NCBI RefSeq assembly: GCF_018860565.1
Contig: NZ_JAHKPS010000022.1
Span: 547,195 to 611,194, forward strand
Direction of reading: 5' to 3'
DNA: 64,000 nucleotides
Source: Winogradskyella psychrotolerans
GTDB lineage: Bacteria > Bacteroidota > Bacteroidia > Flavobacteriales > Flavobacteriaceae
Part shown: piece after piece, positions 1 to 9,100 of the stretch
How positions within the stretch are numbered: position 1 is the first letter of the stretch
How the letters are laid out: every line of letters starts with the position of its first letter
Position numbers and translations under genes: made by a program
Notes under the pieces: model-generated
What the model was told of the DNA's origin: nothing
What the model saw: only the letters and a program-made list of their open reading frames with translations
The model's database searches: none

Positions 1-78
1 TTTATTGTTGTTTCAATGTTCGGATTAGGTTTAGTGTTTAGCAAGGATATTAGTATAATAAGAATAATGTTACTATAA
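1..78 (+). CDS. C-terminal end of an unidentified hydrophobic protein (partial)
   Basis: An open frame runs from the first base to a TAA at 76-78 and encodes 25 mostly hydrophobic residues with a short positively charged break, like the last membrane segment of a transporter or other inner-membrane protein. It converges with the phosphoesterase gene whose stop is only 22 bases away. The bulk of the gene lies outside the window, so no family can be named. Confidence 0.3.
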   Translation, partial: FIVVSMFGLGLVFSKDISIIRIMLL

Positions 79-99
79 CTCATAAATACGCTTTTTAGT

Positions 100-996
100 T
101 TATGCTGTTTTATAATTAGCCAGTTTGGTAGGTCCTTCCAATAGAAACCGATCAATCTTCAAATTACCATCTTCAGAAGTTGTAATTTGCCATTTAATTA
201 ATGAAATCTCACCATTTTCAATTTCAAGACCTGTAATACTTCTTGGGTGGACACAACTACCATCATTAAAAAAAGCAATATCACCTGGCTCAGGAAAACG
301 CGGTCTGTGCGTGTGTCCAACAATGGTAATTTGATTGTTGTTTTCAATAATCCATTTTTTTGTGCGCCGTTCTACTTTAATAAGTTCTTTGTAGTTTTTA
401 GCAGGTGTTGTTGGATCAGCAATACCCATAACATTTAAAGGCTTCCATAATATACGAACTAAAAAACGACTCCATTTCCAAAATGTATAATTCCACCAAT
501 CGGCTTGGTGACCATGGGTTAAAAATAAGTTTTGGTTAGTTTCTGTATGTTTTAAAATGATCGCTTCATGATATTGAATACCACAAAATAAATCTTCGTC
601 ATTTCCTGTTTTTGGGTCAAAAAAAGTAGATAAATGCTTTTCAACATATTTAGGGTCACGATACACCATATCGTGGTTGCCCCAAATCATGTGTAGGCGA
701 TTTTCATCGTGAAATTGCTTCATCAACATATACACATTCTTGTGTGCGTAAAAGATAGATTCAAAGGACAGATTTTCCCACAACTCATCTCCGTCTCCAA
801 TTTCACAATACTGAAATCCTTCATTATAATAATGCTTTAGGGCATGAAAATAAATGTTACGATTGTTGGCGAAATCATCCGCAAAACTATTATCACCTCT
901 GTGGCAATCGCTAAATAGTATAAGCTTACTAGAATCATCAAAGTTGATAATTTTAGCATTTTTGAAAGCACGATCTAATCTCGATTTTGAAGACAT
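100..996 (-). CDS. Calcineurin-like metallophosphoesterase
   Basis: A 298-residue cytoplasmic hydrolase of the calcineurin-like metallophosphoesterase superfamily. The dinuclear metal motifs appear in order: FSDCHRG near the N-terminus, GDGDELWE, WGNHDM, THGHQ and VGHTHRP near residue 225. The spacing resembles UDP-2,3-diacylglucosamine hydrolase-like enzymes, but the substrate cannot be read from sequence. I chose the ATG at 996 because it gives the usual short N-terminus (MSSKSRL); an extension to 1053 would add 19 hydrophobic residues with no family support. It has no membrane segment. It is not obviously in an operon: the next minus-strand gene ends over 120 bases upstream. Confidence 0.8.
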   Translation of the reverse strand: MSSKSRLDRAFKNAKIINFDDSSKLILFSDCHRGDNSFADDFANNRNIYFHALKHYYNEGFQYCEIGDGDELWENLSFESIFYAHKNVYMLMKQFHDENRLHMIWGNHDMVYRDPKYVEKHLSTFFDPKTGNDEDLFCGIQYHEAIILKHTETNQNLFLTHGHQADWWNYTFWKWSRFLVRILWKPLNVMGIADPTTPAKNYKELIKVERRTKKWIIENNNQITIVGHTHRPRFPEPGDIAFFNDGSCVHPRSITGLEIENGEISLIKWQITTSEDGNLKIDRFLLEGPTKLANYKTA

Positions 997-1118
997 GTAT
1001 ATTCTTTGTTCGACTAATTTAAACAAAAAATGCTTCCCAATAATGAGAAGCATTTTTATGAATTCTAGTTTATAGTCATTAGGCCTTTAAAAAGACCTGA
1101 AATTATAGGTTTTAAATT

Positions 1119-2297
1119 CTATTTAAAAGCATTTAAACCTGTGACATCTAAACCTGTAATTAATAGGTGTATATCGTGAGTACCTTCATAAGTAACTACA
1201 CTTTCAAGGTTCATCATATGACGCATAATACTGTATTCGCCAGAGATTCCCATACCACCTAACATTTGTCTAGCATCACGAGCTATGGTAAGCGCCATAT
1301 CTACATTGTTACGTTTTGCCATAGAGATTTGAGCAGATGTCGCTGTTCCGTTTTCACGCATCACACCTAAACGCCATGCTAATAATTGGGCTTTTGTGAT
1401 TTCGGTAATCATCTCAGCTAATTTCTTTTGTTGTAATTGAAATTGTCCTATAGGCTTTCCAAATTGCATACGTTCTTTACTGTAACGTAAGGCTGTATCG
1501 TAGCAATCCATAGCAGCTCCAATGGCTCCCCAAGCAATACCAAAACGTGCCGAATCTAAACAGCCTAATGGTGCTCCCAATCCAGATTTGTTTGGTAATA
1601 AATTTTCTTTAGGCACTTTTACATTATCAAAAATAAGCTCTCCAGTGGCAGAAGCTCTAAGTGACCATTTGTTATGTGTTTCTGGTGTAGAAAAACCTTC
1701 CATACCACGTTCTACAATAAGTCCATGAATTCGTCCTTCTTCATTTTTAGCCCAAACTACGGCTACATTACAAAAAGGTGAATTGCTAATCCACATTTTA
1801 GCACCATTTAAAAGGTAATGGTCTCCCATATCTTTAAAATTAGTCACCATACCTCCTGGGTTAGAACCATGATCTGGTTCTGTAAGTCCAAAAGAACCAA
1901 TCCATTCACCAGAAGCTAACTTTGGTAAGTATTTTTGACGTTGTTCTTCGTTGCCATATTTCCAAATAGGATACATTACTAAAGACGATTGCACAGATGC
2001 TGTACTACGTACACCTGAATCTCCGCGTTCAATTTCTTGCATTATTAAGCCATAAGAAATTTGGTCTAAACCAGCTCCTCCATACTCTTCAGGGATGTAA
2101 GGGCCAAAGGCACCTATTTCAGCTAGTCCTTTAACGATTTGTGTAGGAAACTCTGCTTTTTGAGCATAGTCTTCTATAATTGGAGACACATCGCGTTTTA
2201 CCCATTCTCTGGCTGCATCGCGTACTAACTTGTGCTCTTCTGTAAGTAATTCATCAAGATTGTAATAATCTGGTGCTTCGAATAAATCTGGTTTCAT
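1119..2297 (-). CDS. gcdH: Glutaryl-CoA dehydrogenase, acyl-CoA dehydrogenase family
   Basis: A 392-residue FAD flavoprotein that should oxidise and decarboxylate glutaryl-CoA to crotonyl-CoA in lysine/tryptophan breakdown. It shows the acyl-CoA dehydrogenase signature FGLTEPDHGSNPGG around residue 136. The C-terminal YEGTHDIH carries the presumed catalytic base Glu371. The segment RSTASVQSSLVM near residue 97 contains the Arg typical of the glutaryl-CoA branch, whose mammalian members have a closely similar stretch. Length is normal for the family. It stands alone, separated by about 110 bases from trmN6 upstream in transcription order. Substrate assignment rests on remembered family motifs. 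Confidence 0.88.
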   Translation of the reverse strand: MKPDLFEAPDYYNLDELLTEEHKLVRDAAREWVKRDVSPIIEDYAQKAEFPTQIVKGLAEIGAFGPYIPEEYGGAGLDQISYGLIMQEIERGDSGVRSTASVQSSLVMYPIWKYGNEEQRQKYLPKLASGEWIGSFGLTEPDHGSNPGGMVTNFKDMGDHYLLNGAKMWISNSPFCNVAVVWAKNEEGRIHGLIVERGMEGFSTPETHNKWSLRASATGELIFDNVKVPKENLLPNKSGLGAPLGCLDSARFGIAWGAIGAAMDCYDTALRYSKERMQFGKPIGQFQLQQKKLAEMITEITKAQLLAWRLGVMRENGTATSAQISMAKRNNVDMALTIARDARQMLGGMGISGEYSIMRHMMNLESVVTYEGTHDIHLLITGLDVTGLNAFK

Positions 2298-2408
2298 TCT
2301 AATTTTGATATTTATAACTTCTAATTTTGAGAATTTACCAAAATAGAAGGTGTTATTTTATAAGTTTAACAAAAGTAACGAAAACGATAGCATTGCCCAA
2401 CAATAGAT

Positions 2409-3125
2409 TTACATTTTCAGATAAAAATCTTTAGTGAGATTAATATAGTCTTCTGTGTATTGGTGTCGTGATGTTTCTATAATTAAATTTGAAGTTTGTT
2501 TCGCTGTATTTTGAAAAGAAAACTCTAACAAACTGCGTTTAATTTCTGTATCCGGATTGCCTTTTACATGAAGAGATCGATTCAGGAATAAACCTGCGTT
2601 TGAGGCTAAATCAATAATATTTGCTTCTTCTTTATACGGAATGATAACAGAAAAAACACCTGTTTCTGATAATAAGTTTACAGCAGCAAATATTAAATGT
2701 TTAAAAGGCATAGCATCGTTAAAGCGGGCTAAATCTCTTGTTTTATTGTCGGTTTTGTAGTCTTCGGAATAGAAGGGAGGATTGCAAATAATTAAATCAA
2801 ATTCGTCCTCAATTTCTTCTACAAATTCTAAAAGCGAAGCATGGTAACAAAATAGACGGTCTGCCCAAGCAGAATTTTCAAAATTTTCAGAACACTGCTC
2901 ATAGGCTTCAGCATCAATTTCTAAAGCTTCAATATTTTCAGCATGGCTTCTTTGCGCTATCATTAGAGATAAAATACCTGTTCCTGCTCCAATATCTAAG
3001 ACAGAAAACGGATTATGATCAATAGAAGCCCATGCGCCAAGCAATACTCCATCTGTGCCAATTTTCATGGCACAACGATCTTGATGGACTGTAAATTCTT
3101 TAAATTTAAAAGGCAGCGAACTCAT
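2409..3125 (-). CDS. trmN6: tRNA1(Val) adenine-37 N6-methyltransferase
   Basis: A 238-residue class I SAM-dependent methyltransferase of the YfiC/TrmN6 type. The SAM-binding glycine motif DIGAGTG lies at residues 44-50 and the N6-adenine catalytic motif NPPF at 115-118. The N-terminal FTVHQDRCAMKIGTDGVLLGAW segment is typical of this tRNA-modifying family, which methylates A37 of tRNA-Val. Its start codon overlaps the rimM stop by one base, so the two are almost certainly cotranscribed and translationally coupled, fitting a translation/RNA-maturation operon. No anomaly was seen. Confidence 0.85.
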   Translation of the reverse strand: MSSLPFKFKEFTVHQDRCAMKIGTDGVLLGAWASIDHNPFSVLDIGAGTGILSLMIAQRSHAENIEALEIDAEAYEQCSENFENSAWADRLFCYHASLLEFVEEIEDEFDLIICNPPFYSEDYKTDNKTRDLARFNDAMPFKHLIFAAVNLLSETGVFSVIIPYKEEANIIDLASNAGLFLNRSLHVKGNPDTEIKRSLLEFSFQNTAKQTSNLIIETSRHQYTEDYINLTKDFYLKM

Positions 3126-3655
3126 TAGTCTTCAAGATATAAATCAATGAGTCCTTCGGGTGTATTAACTTCTATCGTTTTGTGTTTTCGATCTACTTTA
3201 CCAATAAACTCATCGTTCATAGGGATTAAGATTTCAACACCATCTCTATCAATTTCAAATAAAGCCTGTGCTGTAGAATCATTAATACCTTTTAAGATAC
3301 CAACATCCCCAAAGTTTTTATCCTTAATGGTAAAACCAATTACTTCATGAAAATAAAACTTATCTCCATCGAGTTTTGGGAGCAGATCTAGTGGTAGGTA
3401 TAATTCTGTTTTTATTAATGCATCTGCATCAGCTTCTGTATCTACATCTTCAAATTTTAAGCGTAATAAATCTGATTTGTGTAATTGTGAAGCTTCGATA
3501 AAAAAAGGTACTAGATTACCTCTTAAATCTATAAAAACAGCATCTAAATTATCGTATAAGTCAGGTTCGTCTGTATCAAGTTTAGCTAAAAGTTCACCTT
3601 TAAAGCTGTATTTTTTTACAATTTTACCTAAATAAAAACAATCTTCTTTTTTCAT
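3125..3655 (-). CDS. rimM: Ribosome maturation factor RimM
   Basis: A 176-residue RimM, the 16S rRNA-processing factor that binds protein S19 during maturation of the 30S head. The N-terminal beta-barrel domain begins with FYLGKIVKKYSFKGELL. The C-terminal PRC-barrel contains FYFHEVIGFTI, GILKGINDSTAQALFEI and LIPMNDEFIGKVD, all characteristic. It follows rpsP, the standard order, but a strong terminator hairpin sits between them, so readthrough or a separate promoter is needed. The start codon overlaps a perfect inverted repeat (3655-3673) that could fold over the initiation region. Confidence 0.92.
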   Translation of the reverse strand: MKKEDCFYLGKIVKKYSFKGELLAKLDTDEPDLYDNLDAVFIDLRGNLVPFFIEASQLHKSDLLRLKFEDVDTEADADALIKTELYLPLDLLPKLDGDKFYFHEVIGFTIKDKNFGDVGILKGINDSTAQALFEIDRDGVEILIPMNDEFIGKVDRKHKTIEVNTPEGLIDLYLED

Positions 3656-3673
3656 GACAAATTTTATTTGTCA
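3655..3673 (-). promoter_or_regulatory. Inverted repeat over the rimM start codon
   Basis: Perfect 8-bp arms TGACAAAT and ATTTGTCA are separated by three bases. The arm nearest the gene includes the first base of the rimM start codon, so in the mRNA the hairpin could limit initiation. A regulatory role is inference; no Shine-Dalgarno-like sequence is visible inside it. Confidence 0.35.
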
Positions 3674-3695
3674 TCCTGAATTAGTTTCAGGATCT
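3673..3695. repeat. Dispersed palindromic repeat, copy 1
   Basis: Arms TCCTGAA and TTCAGGA around a 5-base centre. This 23-base core matches 20 of 23 positions of a second copy at 24287-24309. Short intergenic palindromes ending in AGGATCT are familiar from many Bacteroidota genomes, which is remembered knowledge rather than something shown here. Confidence 0.5.
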
Positions 3696-3775
3696 CAATT
3701 AATATTAGTAAATATCTGGTTTTTTTAACAGGATTTATTCAATTGAGTATTTATTCGGTATAAAATACATAATTG

Positions 3776-3809
3776 AACAAAAAAACCCAGACTATTAAAG
3801 TCTGGGTTT
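3776..3809 (-). terminator. Rho-independent terminator of rpsP
   Basis: Read on the minus strand, a perfect 11-bp stem (arms at 3799-3809 and 3783-3793, five-base loop) is followed directly by a run of T residues. It lies 20 bases past the rpsP stop codon. Confidence 0.8.
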
Positions 3810-3829
3810 AAAAGTATAAAATAAATTTT

Positions 3830-4342
3830 TTACTCTTCTTCGTTAGAAGCTGTTGTTTCTTCAGTTGCAACATCTTCTGCTACTTCTTCAACAACTGGTG
3901 CAGCTGCAGCGATACGTGCTTCATTTACTGCTTTTTCAGCTTCAAGTGCTTTAGCTTTAGCATCAGCATCTGCTTTAGATAAACCATCAGATTTAGCTTG
4001 TACTTTAGAAGCTTTTTCTTCTAACCAAGCGTTGAATTTTGCTTCAGCTTGCTCTTCAGTTAATGCTCCTTTTCTAACACCACCAGCTAAATGATTTTTT
4101 AGCATAGCACCTTTATAAGATAAAATTGCTTTTGCAGTGTCAGTTGGTTGTGCACCATTTTGTAACCATGTTACAGCTCCGTCAACATCTAATTCGATAG
4201 TTGCAGGATTGGTGTTTGGATTGTAAGCCCCTAATTTCTCAAGGTATTTACCATCTCTTTTAGCGCGAGAATCCGCTGCTACGATCCAGTAATAAGGTTT
4301 TCCTTTCTTACCGTGTCTTTGTAATCTAATTTTTACAGGCAT
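3830..4342 (-). CDS. rpsP: 30S ribosomal protein S16 with extended C-terminal tail
   Basis: Residues 1-80 are a standard S16 (MPVKIRLQRHGKKGKPYYWIV start, then RDGKYLEKLGAYNP), a primary binder of 16S rRNA in the 30S body. Most bacterial S16 proteins stop near 80-90 residues. This one has 170, with a tail rich in Ala, Glu and Lys that becomes strongly acidic at the end (VVEEVAEDVATEE). Long S16 tails are known in Bacteroidota; their role is not known to me. It has its own promoter upstream and a strong terminator downstream, and precedes rimM-trmN6. Confidence 0.93.
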   Translation of the reverse strand: MPVKIRLQRHGKKGKPYYWIVAADSRAKRDGKYLEKLGAYNPNTNPATIELDVDGAVTWLQNGAQPTDTAKAILSYKGAMLKNHLAGGVRKGALTEEQAEAKFNAWLEEKASKVQAKSDGLSKADADAKAKALEAEKAVNEARIAAAAPVVEEVAEDVATEETTASNEEE

Positions 4343-4388
4343 AATAATTAATTAGTGAGGTTCTCGACCTCTGTTATTAATGAGGGCG

Positions 4389-4417
4389 CAAAGATAATAT
4401 ATTTTTTTAATAATCAA
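4389..4417 (-). promoter_or_regulatory. rpsP promoter (Bacteroidota type)
   Basis: Read on the minus strand, a perfect TAnnTTTG box (TATCTTTG, 4389-4396) is preceded by TTG at 4415-4417 with an 18-base spacer. The predicted start leaves a leader of roughly 40 bases. The remaining bases up to the lipoprotein gene at 4645 hold only that gene's promoter; no further gene is seen in this 300-base gap. Confidence 0.6.
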
Positions 4418-4604
4418 TACTTTAATTTAAGTGTTTATTGAGGTGTCCTTTAGAGATAAGATCATCAAAATAATGGAGTTAATAAGCTTAAAGATTAAAT
4501 GTAGGACAATTCATTTTAACTAAAAGAACTCCACTTTAGCTAAAAGAAAAACTAAGTTGGGCATAGTATGAAAAAAAATTATACTTTTGATAATTCTGTT
4601 TCGT

Positions 4605-4612
4605 TATATTTG
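4605..4612 (+). promoter_or_regulatory. -7 box upstream of the calcium-repeat lipoprotein
   Basis: TATATTTG matches TAnnTTTG and lies 32 bases before the ATG at 4645. A second match, TACTTTTG, lies at 4582-4589. No well-spaced -33 TTG was found. Confidence 0.45.
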
Positions 4613-4644
4613 AAGCAAAGATTAAAAAAATTACTCTTTAAAAG

Positions 4645-5973
4645 ATGAAAAAATTTACCCTTATAACTCTTGTTTTTTTAACATTATTTGGCTGTGGAGA
4701 CGAAGTGCAGTTTAATTCACCTGCAATTCAGGGCTCTTATGATAATCAATTTTGGAGAGCAAAATCTTTCGGAGCTAGCATAGATGCAACAGGTGCCTTA
4801 ACGATTAAAGGAATAAATAATGCTGAAACCTTAGAATTATTTTTGCCTTCTGCATCAATTAATGTAGATGGATATATTTTAGGTGATGTAGAATCAATTG
4901 AAGCGAGATTTACCAAAGCAGATGGAACTGTATATTCTACTAATAATTCTAATGGAACATCGCCTGATTATGAGGATTATGGTGAAATAAGGCTTACAGA
5001 AATATTAAATAATACCTTTACGGGTACATTTCGTTTTAATGCCTATAGTGCTTCTGGTGATGTTGTCAATTTTACAGGATCTACTCATGATGTAGAACAA
5101 TCTACGGGAGATCCTATCTATGGAGGAATATTCTATAAAGTACCTTTGTTGTCGGGTTCTATTCCTACAAACCCTATCGTTTGTGCGGATGTTGAAGATT
5201 TGGCAAATGAAGCTGAAGGAGCATACGAAGCAGCAACTTCAAGTGATTTAGAGTTTATAATTAAAGCAGATTTTGAAAACGCTTGTAATAATTACATAGC
5301 AGCATTAAATGTGCAGCGTAATTATTGTGGTGATCCAGATGGTTCTATACAAGAAATGATAGATAATTTAGGAAACTGTGAGATGTCTTGTGAAGATGCT
5401 ATTCACAATGCTACTGAAGCAGAGTCGCAATATATTACTGCAACTATTGGTAACTTTAATGAAAAGTGTGCACAGTATTTATTCTACCTTCAAGAGCAAA
5501 TTGAAATATGTGGAGATGCCGATGGAAGTATTCAGGAAGAAATTGATGCTTTAGATTGTGCAGATGATGATAATGATGGAGTACCAAATGTGTTTGAAGA
5601 TTTTAATGGAGATGGTGATATAACAAACGATGATATAGATGGAGATGGAATTCCTAACTATTTAGATGATGACGATGATGGTGATGGTGTTTTAACTATC
5701 GATGAAGCTAAAGATGAAGATGGGAATCCTATTGATACAGACGGAGATGGTGATGTGAATTATTTAGATAATGATGATGATGGCGATGGCTTATTTTCAA
5801 ACTACGAAACTGGAGATACAGACGGAGATGGAGTACCAGATTATCTGGATAATGACGATGATGGTGATTCTATATTAACTTTAAACGAAAATGCAGATCC
5901 AAATGGTGATGGTAATCCTGATGATGCGGTTGATACCGATGGCAATGGAATACCAGATTATTTACAACCATAA
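4645..5973 (+). CDS. Lipoprotein with thrombospondin type 3-like calcium repeats
   Basis: A 442-residue surface or periplasmic lipoprotein. The signal peptide ends in the lipobox LFGC with lipidated Cys17. Residues about 20-175 form an all-beta region of unknown family. Residues about 180-305 hold two related modules with paired cysteines, each ending in a CGDPDGSIQE or CGDADGSIQE motif, so they look like an internal duplication. The last 130 residues are thrombospondin type 3-like repeats (DxDGDGxxDxxD), which bind calcium and usually form a rigid stalk. It has its own promoter and terminator, so it is probably monocistronic. Function is unknown; adhesion or surface binding is a guess. Confidence 0.75.
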   Translation: MKKFTLITLVFLTLFGCGDEVQFNSPAIQGSYDNQFWRAKSFGASIDATGALTIKGINNAETLELFLPSASINVDGYILGDVESIEARFTKADGTVYSTNNSNGTSPDYEDYGEIRLTEILNNTFTGTFRFNAYSASGDVVNFTGSTHDVEQSTGDPIYGGIFYKVPLLSGSIPTNPIVCADVEDLANEAEGAYEAATSSDLEFIIKADFENACNNYIAALNVQRNYCGDPDGSIQEMIDNLGNCEMSCEDAIHNATEAESQYITATIGNFNEKCAQYLFYLQEQIEICGDADGSIQEEIDALDCADDDNDGVPNVFEDFNGDGDITNDDIDGDGIPNYLDDDDDGDGVLTIDEAKDEDGNPIDTDGDGDVNYLDNDDDGDGLFSNYETGDTDGDGVPDYLDNDDDGDSILTLNENADPNGDGNPDDAVDTDGNGIPDYLQP

Positions 5974-5997
5974 ATTAATTCTGATATATAAATAGAT

Positions 5998-6029
5998 AAG
6001 CGTTGCTCGTTATGAGTGACGCTTTTTTT
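5998..6029 (+). terminator. Terminator after the calcium-repeat lipoprotein
   Basis: A hairpin with outer arms AAGCGT and ACGCTT, a 2x2 internal loop and an inner CTC/GAG stem is followed by a run of T. It begins 25 bases after the stop codon. Confidence 0.65.
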
Positions 6030-6199
6030 ATGTTCAAAACTCTTTGTAATTTCATTTCAGAAAAGTGCAAATTCTATGTAATTTTATAAGCTAACTTTTT
6101 GAAGATTATAATTGTAATTTTTACTGATTATAAGCGTTTTATGCTTTGATGTCCTTGCAGTAAAAACACACGGCTTAATAAAAAACGACAGAACAACAC

Positions 6200-9100
6200 A
6201 TGTACTTAATATTCGATACTGAAACCACAGGATTACCAAAACGCTGGGATGCACCAATTACTGATACCGATAATTGGCCAAGATGTATTCAAATTGCTTG
6301 GCAATTGCATGATGGTATGGGAAATTGTATAGACCATCAAGATTATTTGGTGCAACCCGAAGGGTTTAATATTCCTTATGATGCCGAAAAAATTCACGGT
6401 ATTTCAACGGAATTAGCACAAGAACAAGGGGTGACACTAGCTGAAGTTTTAGAAAAGTTTAATGCTGCTTTAGCAAAAACCAAATTTGTGGTCGGACAAA
6501 ATGTAAAGTTCGATTTAAACATTATGGGTGCGGAGTTTGTGCGTGAAGACGTAGAAAATCCACTTCAAGAATTACCTGTTTTAGATACCTGTACCGAGCA
6601 TACCGCTAGTTTATGTCAGATTCCTGGTGGACGCTATGGAAAATTTAAATTACCAACCTTAACGGAGTTACATGAGTATTTATTTAATCAGCCTTTTGCT
6701 GAAGCACACAATGCTACAGCCGATGTTGAAGCTACAACGCGTTGTTTTTTAGAATTAATTCGTCGTAAACAATATACTAAAGAGGAACTTGATGTTTCTC
6801 CAGAATATTTTGAGAATTTTACACAAGAAAATCCTGCTGAAATACAGCTTATCGGTCTTAAACATATTAATCTAAAGAGAGAGAGTGCTAAGATTAATGC
6901 AAGACTTCAAAAAGCGCAAGCAGAGGAGGTACCTGTAATTGTAGATAAAGAAGCGGCCTCTCAATTAAAGGATGCTGATTTCGCTCATTTGCATAACCAT
7001 TCGCAGTATTCAATTTTACAATCTACCATAAGTATAAAAGATTTAGTTGCAGCAGCAGCCAAACAAAATATGCCTGCGGTTGCTATGACGGATCATGGTA
7101 ATATGATGGGCGCTTTTCACTTTGTAAGCGCCGTTTCTGGTCATAACAAAAAAGTAAAAGCACAGCATCAAGAAGCTGAGGAAGCCGGATTAGAAAAGAA
7201 AGGAAAAATCATTAAACCAATAATAGGTTGTGAGTTCTTTGTATGTGAAGATCATACTGATAAAACCAGAAAAGATAATGGGTATCAAATTGTGCTTATG
7301 GCCAAAAATAAAAATGGCTATCACAATTTAGCAAAATTATCGTCGGCAGCTTTTACAGATGGTTTTTATTATGTACCTAGAATTGATAAAAAACTCATTG
7401 AACATTACAAAGAAGATTTAATCTGCTTAACTGGAAATCTTTATGGAGAGGTACCAAGTAAGGTGTTAAATGTGGGGGAAAACCAAGCAGAAGAGGCTTT
7501 ATTGTGGTGGAAAGAGACGTTTAAAGATGATTTATATCTCGAAATCATGCGCCATAATCAGGAAGATGAAAACCGTGTAAATCCGGTATTAATTCAATTT
7601 TCTAAAAAACATAATGTAAAATTAGTCGCCACCAATAATACCTATTACGTCGATCAAGAAAATGCCAATGCGCACGATATTTTATTGTGTGTTAAAGATG
7701 GTGAAAAGCAAGCGACACCTATAGGTCGCGGTCGTGGGTATCGTTATGGTTTACCAAATCAGGAATATTATTTTAAGTCGTCTGAAGAAATGAAGGCATT
7801 ATTTAGAGATGTGCCTGAAGCTATTGTGAACATCCAAGAGGTTGTTGATAAAATAGAGCCATACGAATTAGCTAGAGATGTATTACTGCCTAAATTCGAT
7901 ATTCCCGATGAATTTAAACATGAAGAAGATGACATTGACGGAGGTAAACGCGGTGAAAATGCTTTTTTAAGACATATTACTTATAAAGGAGCTAAAATTC
8001 GATATGGTGAAATTACACCAGAAATTGAAGAACGTCTTGATTTTGAGCTTGGCGTAATTGAAAAAACAGGATATCCAGGATACTTTCTTATTGTAGAAGA
8101 TTTTATTCGCGAAGCCAGAAAAATGGATGTTTCCGTAGGTCCTGGTCGTGGTTCTGCGGCAGGATCTGTAGTAGCGTATTGTTTATGGATTACCAATATA
8201 GATCCTATTAAGTACGATTTGCTTTTTGAGCGTTTCTTAAATCCAGATCGTGTAAGTATGCCCGATATTGATATCGATTTTGATGATGAAGGTCGAAGCC
8301 GTGTTATGGATTACGTTATTGAAAAATATGGCGCCAATCAGGTGGCTCAGATTATTACTTACGGAACCATGGCTGCGAAATCATCTATTAGAGATACTGC
8401 TAGAGTATTAGATTTACCGCTAAATGAAGCCGATCATATTGCAAAGTTAATTCCATTAATGTCTAAACTCGGAAAGATTTTTGGGTTAGATGAAAAGGAA
8501 TTGGCTAAAAAATTCCGAGCGGAAGATTTAGAAAAAATTAATGAACTACTTAATATTTCGGAAGGAGATGATCTTCAAGCCGAAACATTAAATCAAGCTC
8601 GAATTTTAGAAGGTTCAGTTCGTAATACAGGAATACACGCCTGTGGTGTAATTATTACGCCAAGTGATATTACCAACTATGTGCCTGTATCCTTAGCCAA
8701 AGATTCAGACTTATATGTAACCCAATTTGATAACTCGGTAGTAGAAAGTGCTGGGTTGTTAAAGATGGATTTCTTGGGATTAAAAACCTTAACTTTAATT
8801 AAGGATACGGTAAAACTTGTTAAGGCTAAACATAATATAGAATTAGATCCGGAGAATTTTCCTTTAGATGATGTAAAAACCTACGAGTTATTTCAACGTG
8901 GAGAAACTGTAGGAGTCTTTCAGTATGAATCTCCTGGAATGCAAAAACACATGAAGAATCTCAAACCTACGGTTTTTGATGATTTAATTGCCATGAATGC
9001 CTTGTATCGTCCTGGTCCAATGGAGTATATTCCAAGTTTTATTGCGCGTAAACATGGTGACGAAGAGATTGTGTACGATTTACCAGAAATGGAAGAGTAC

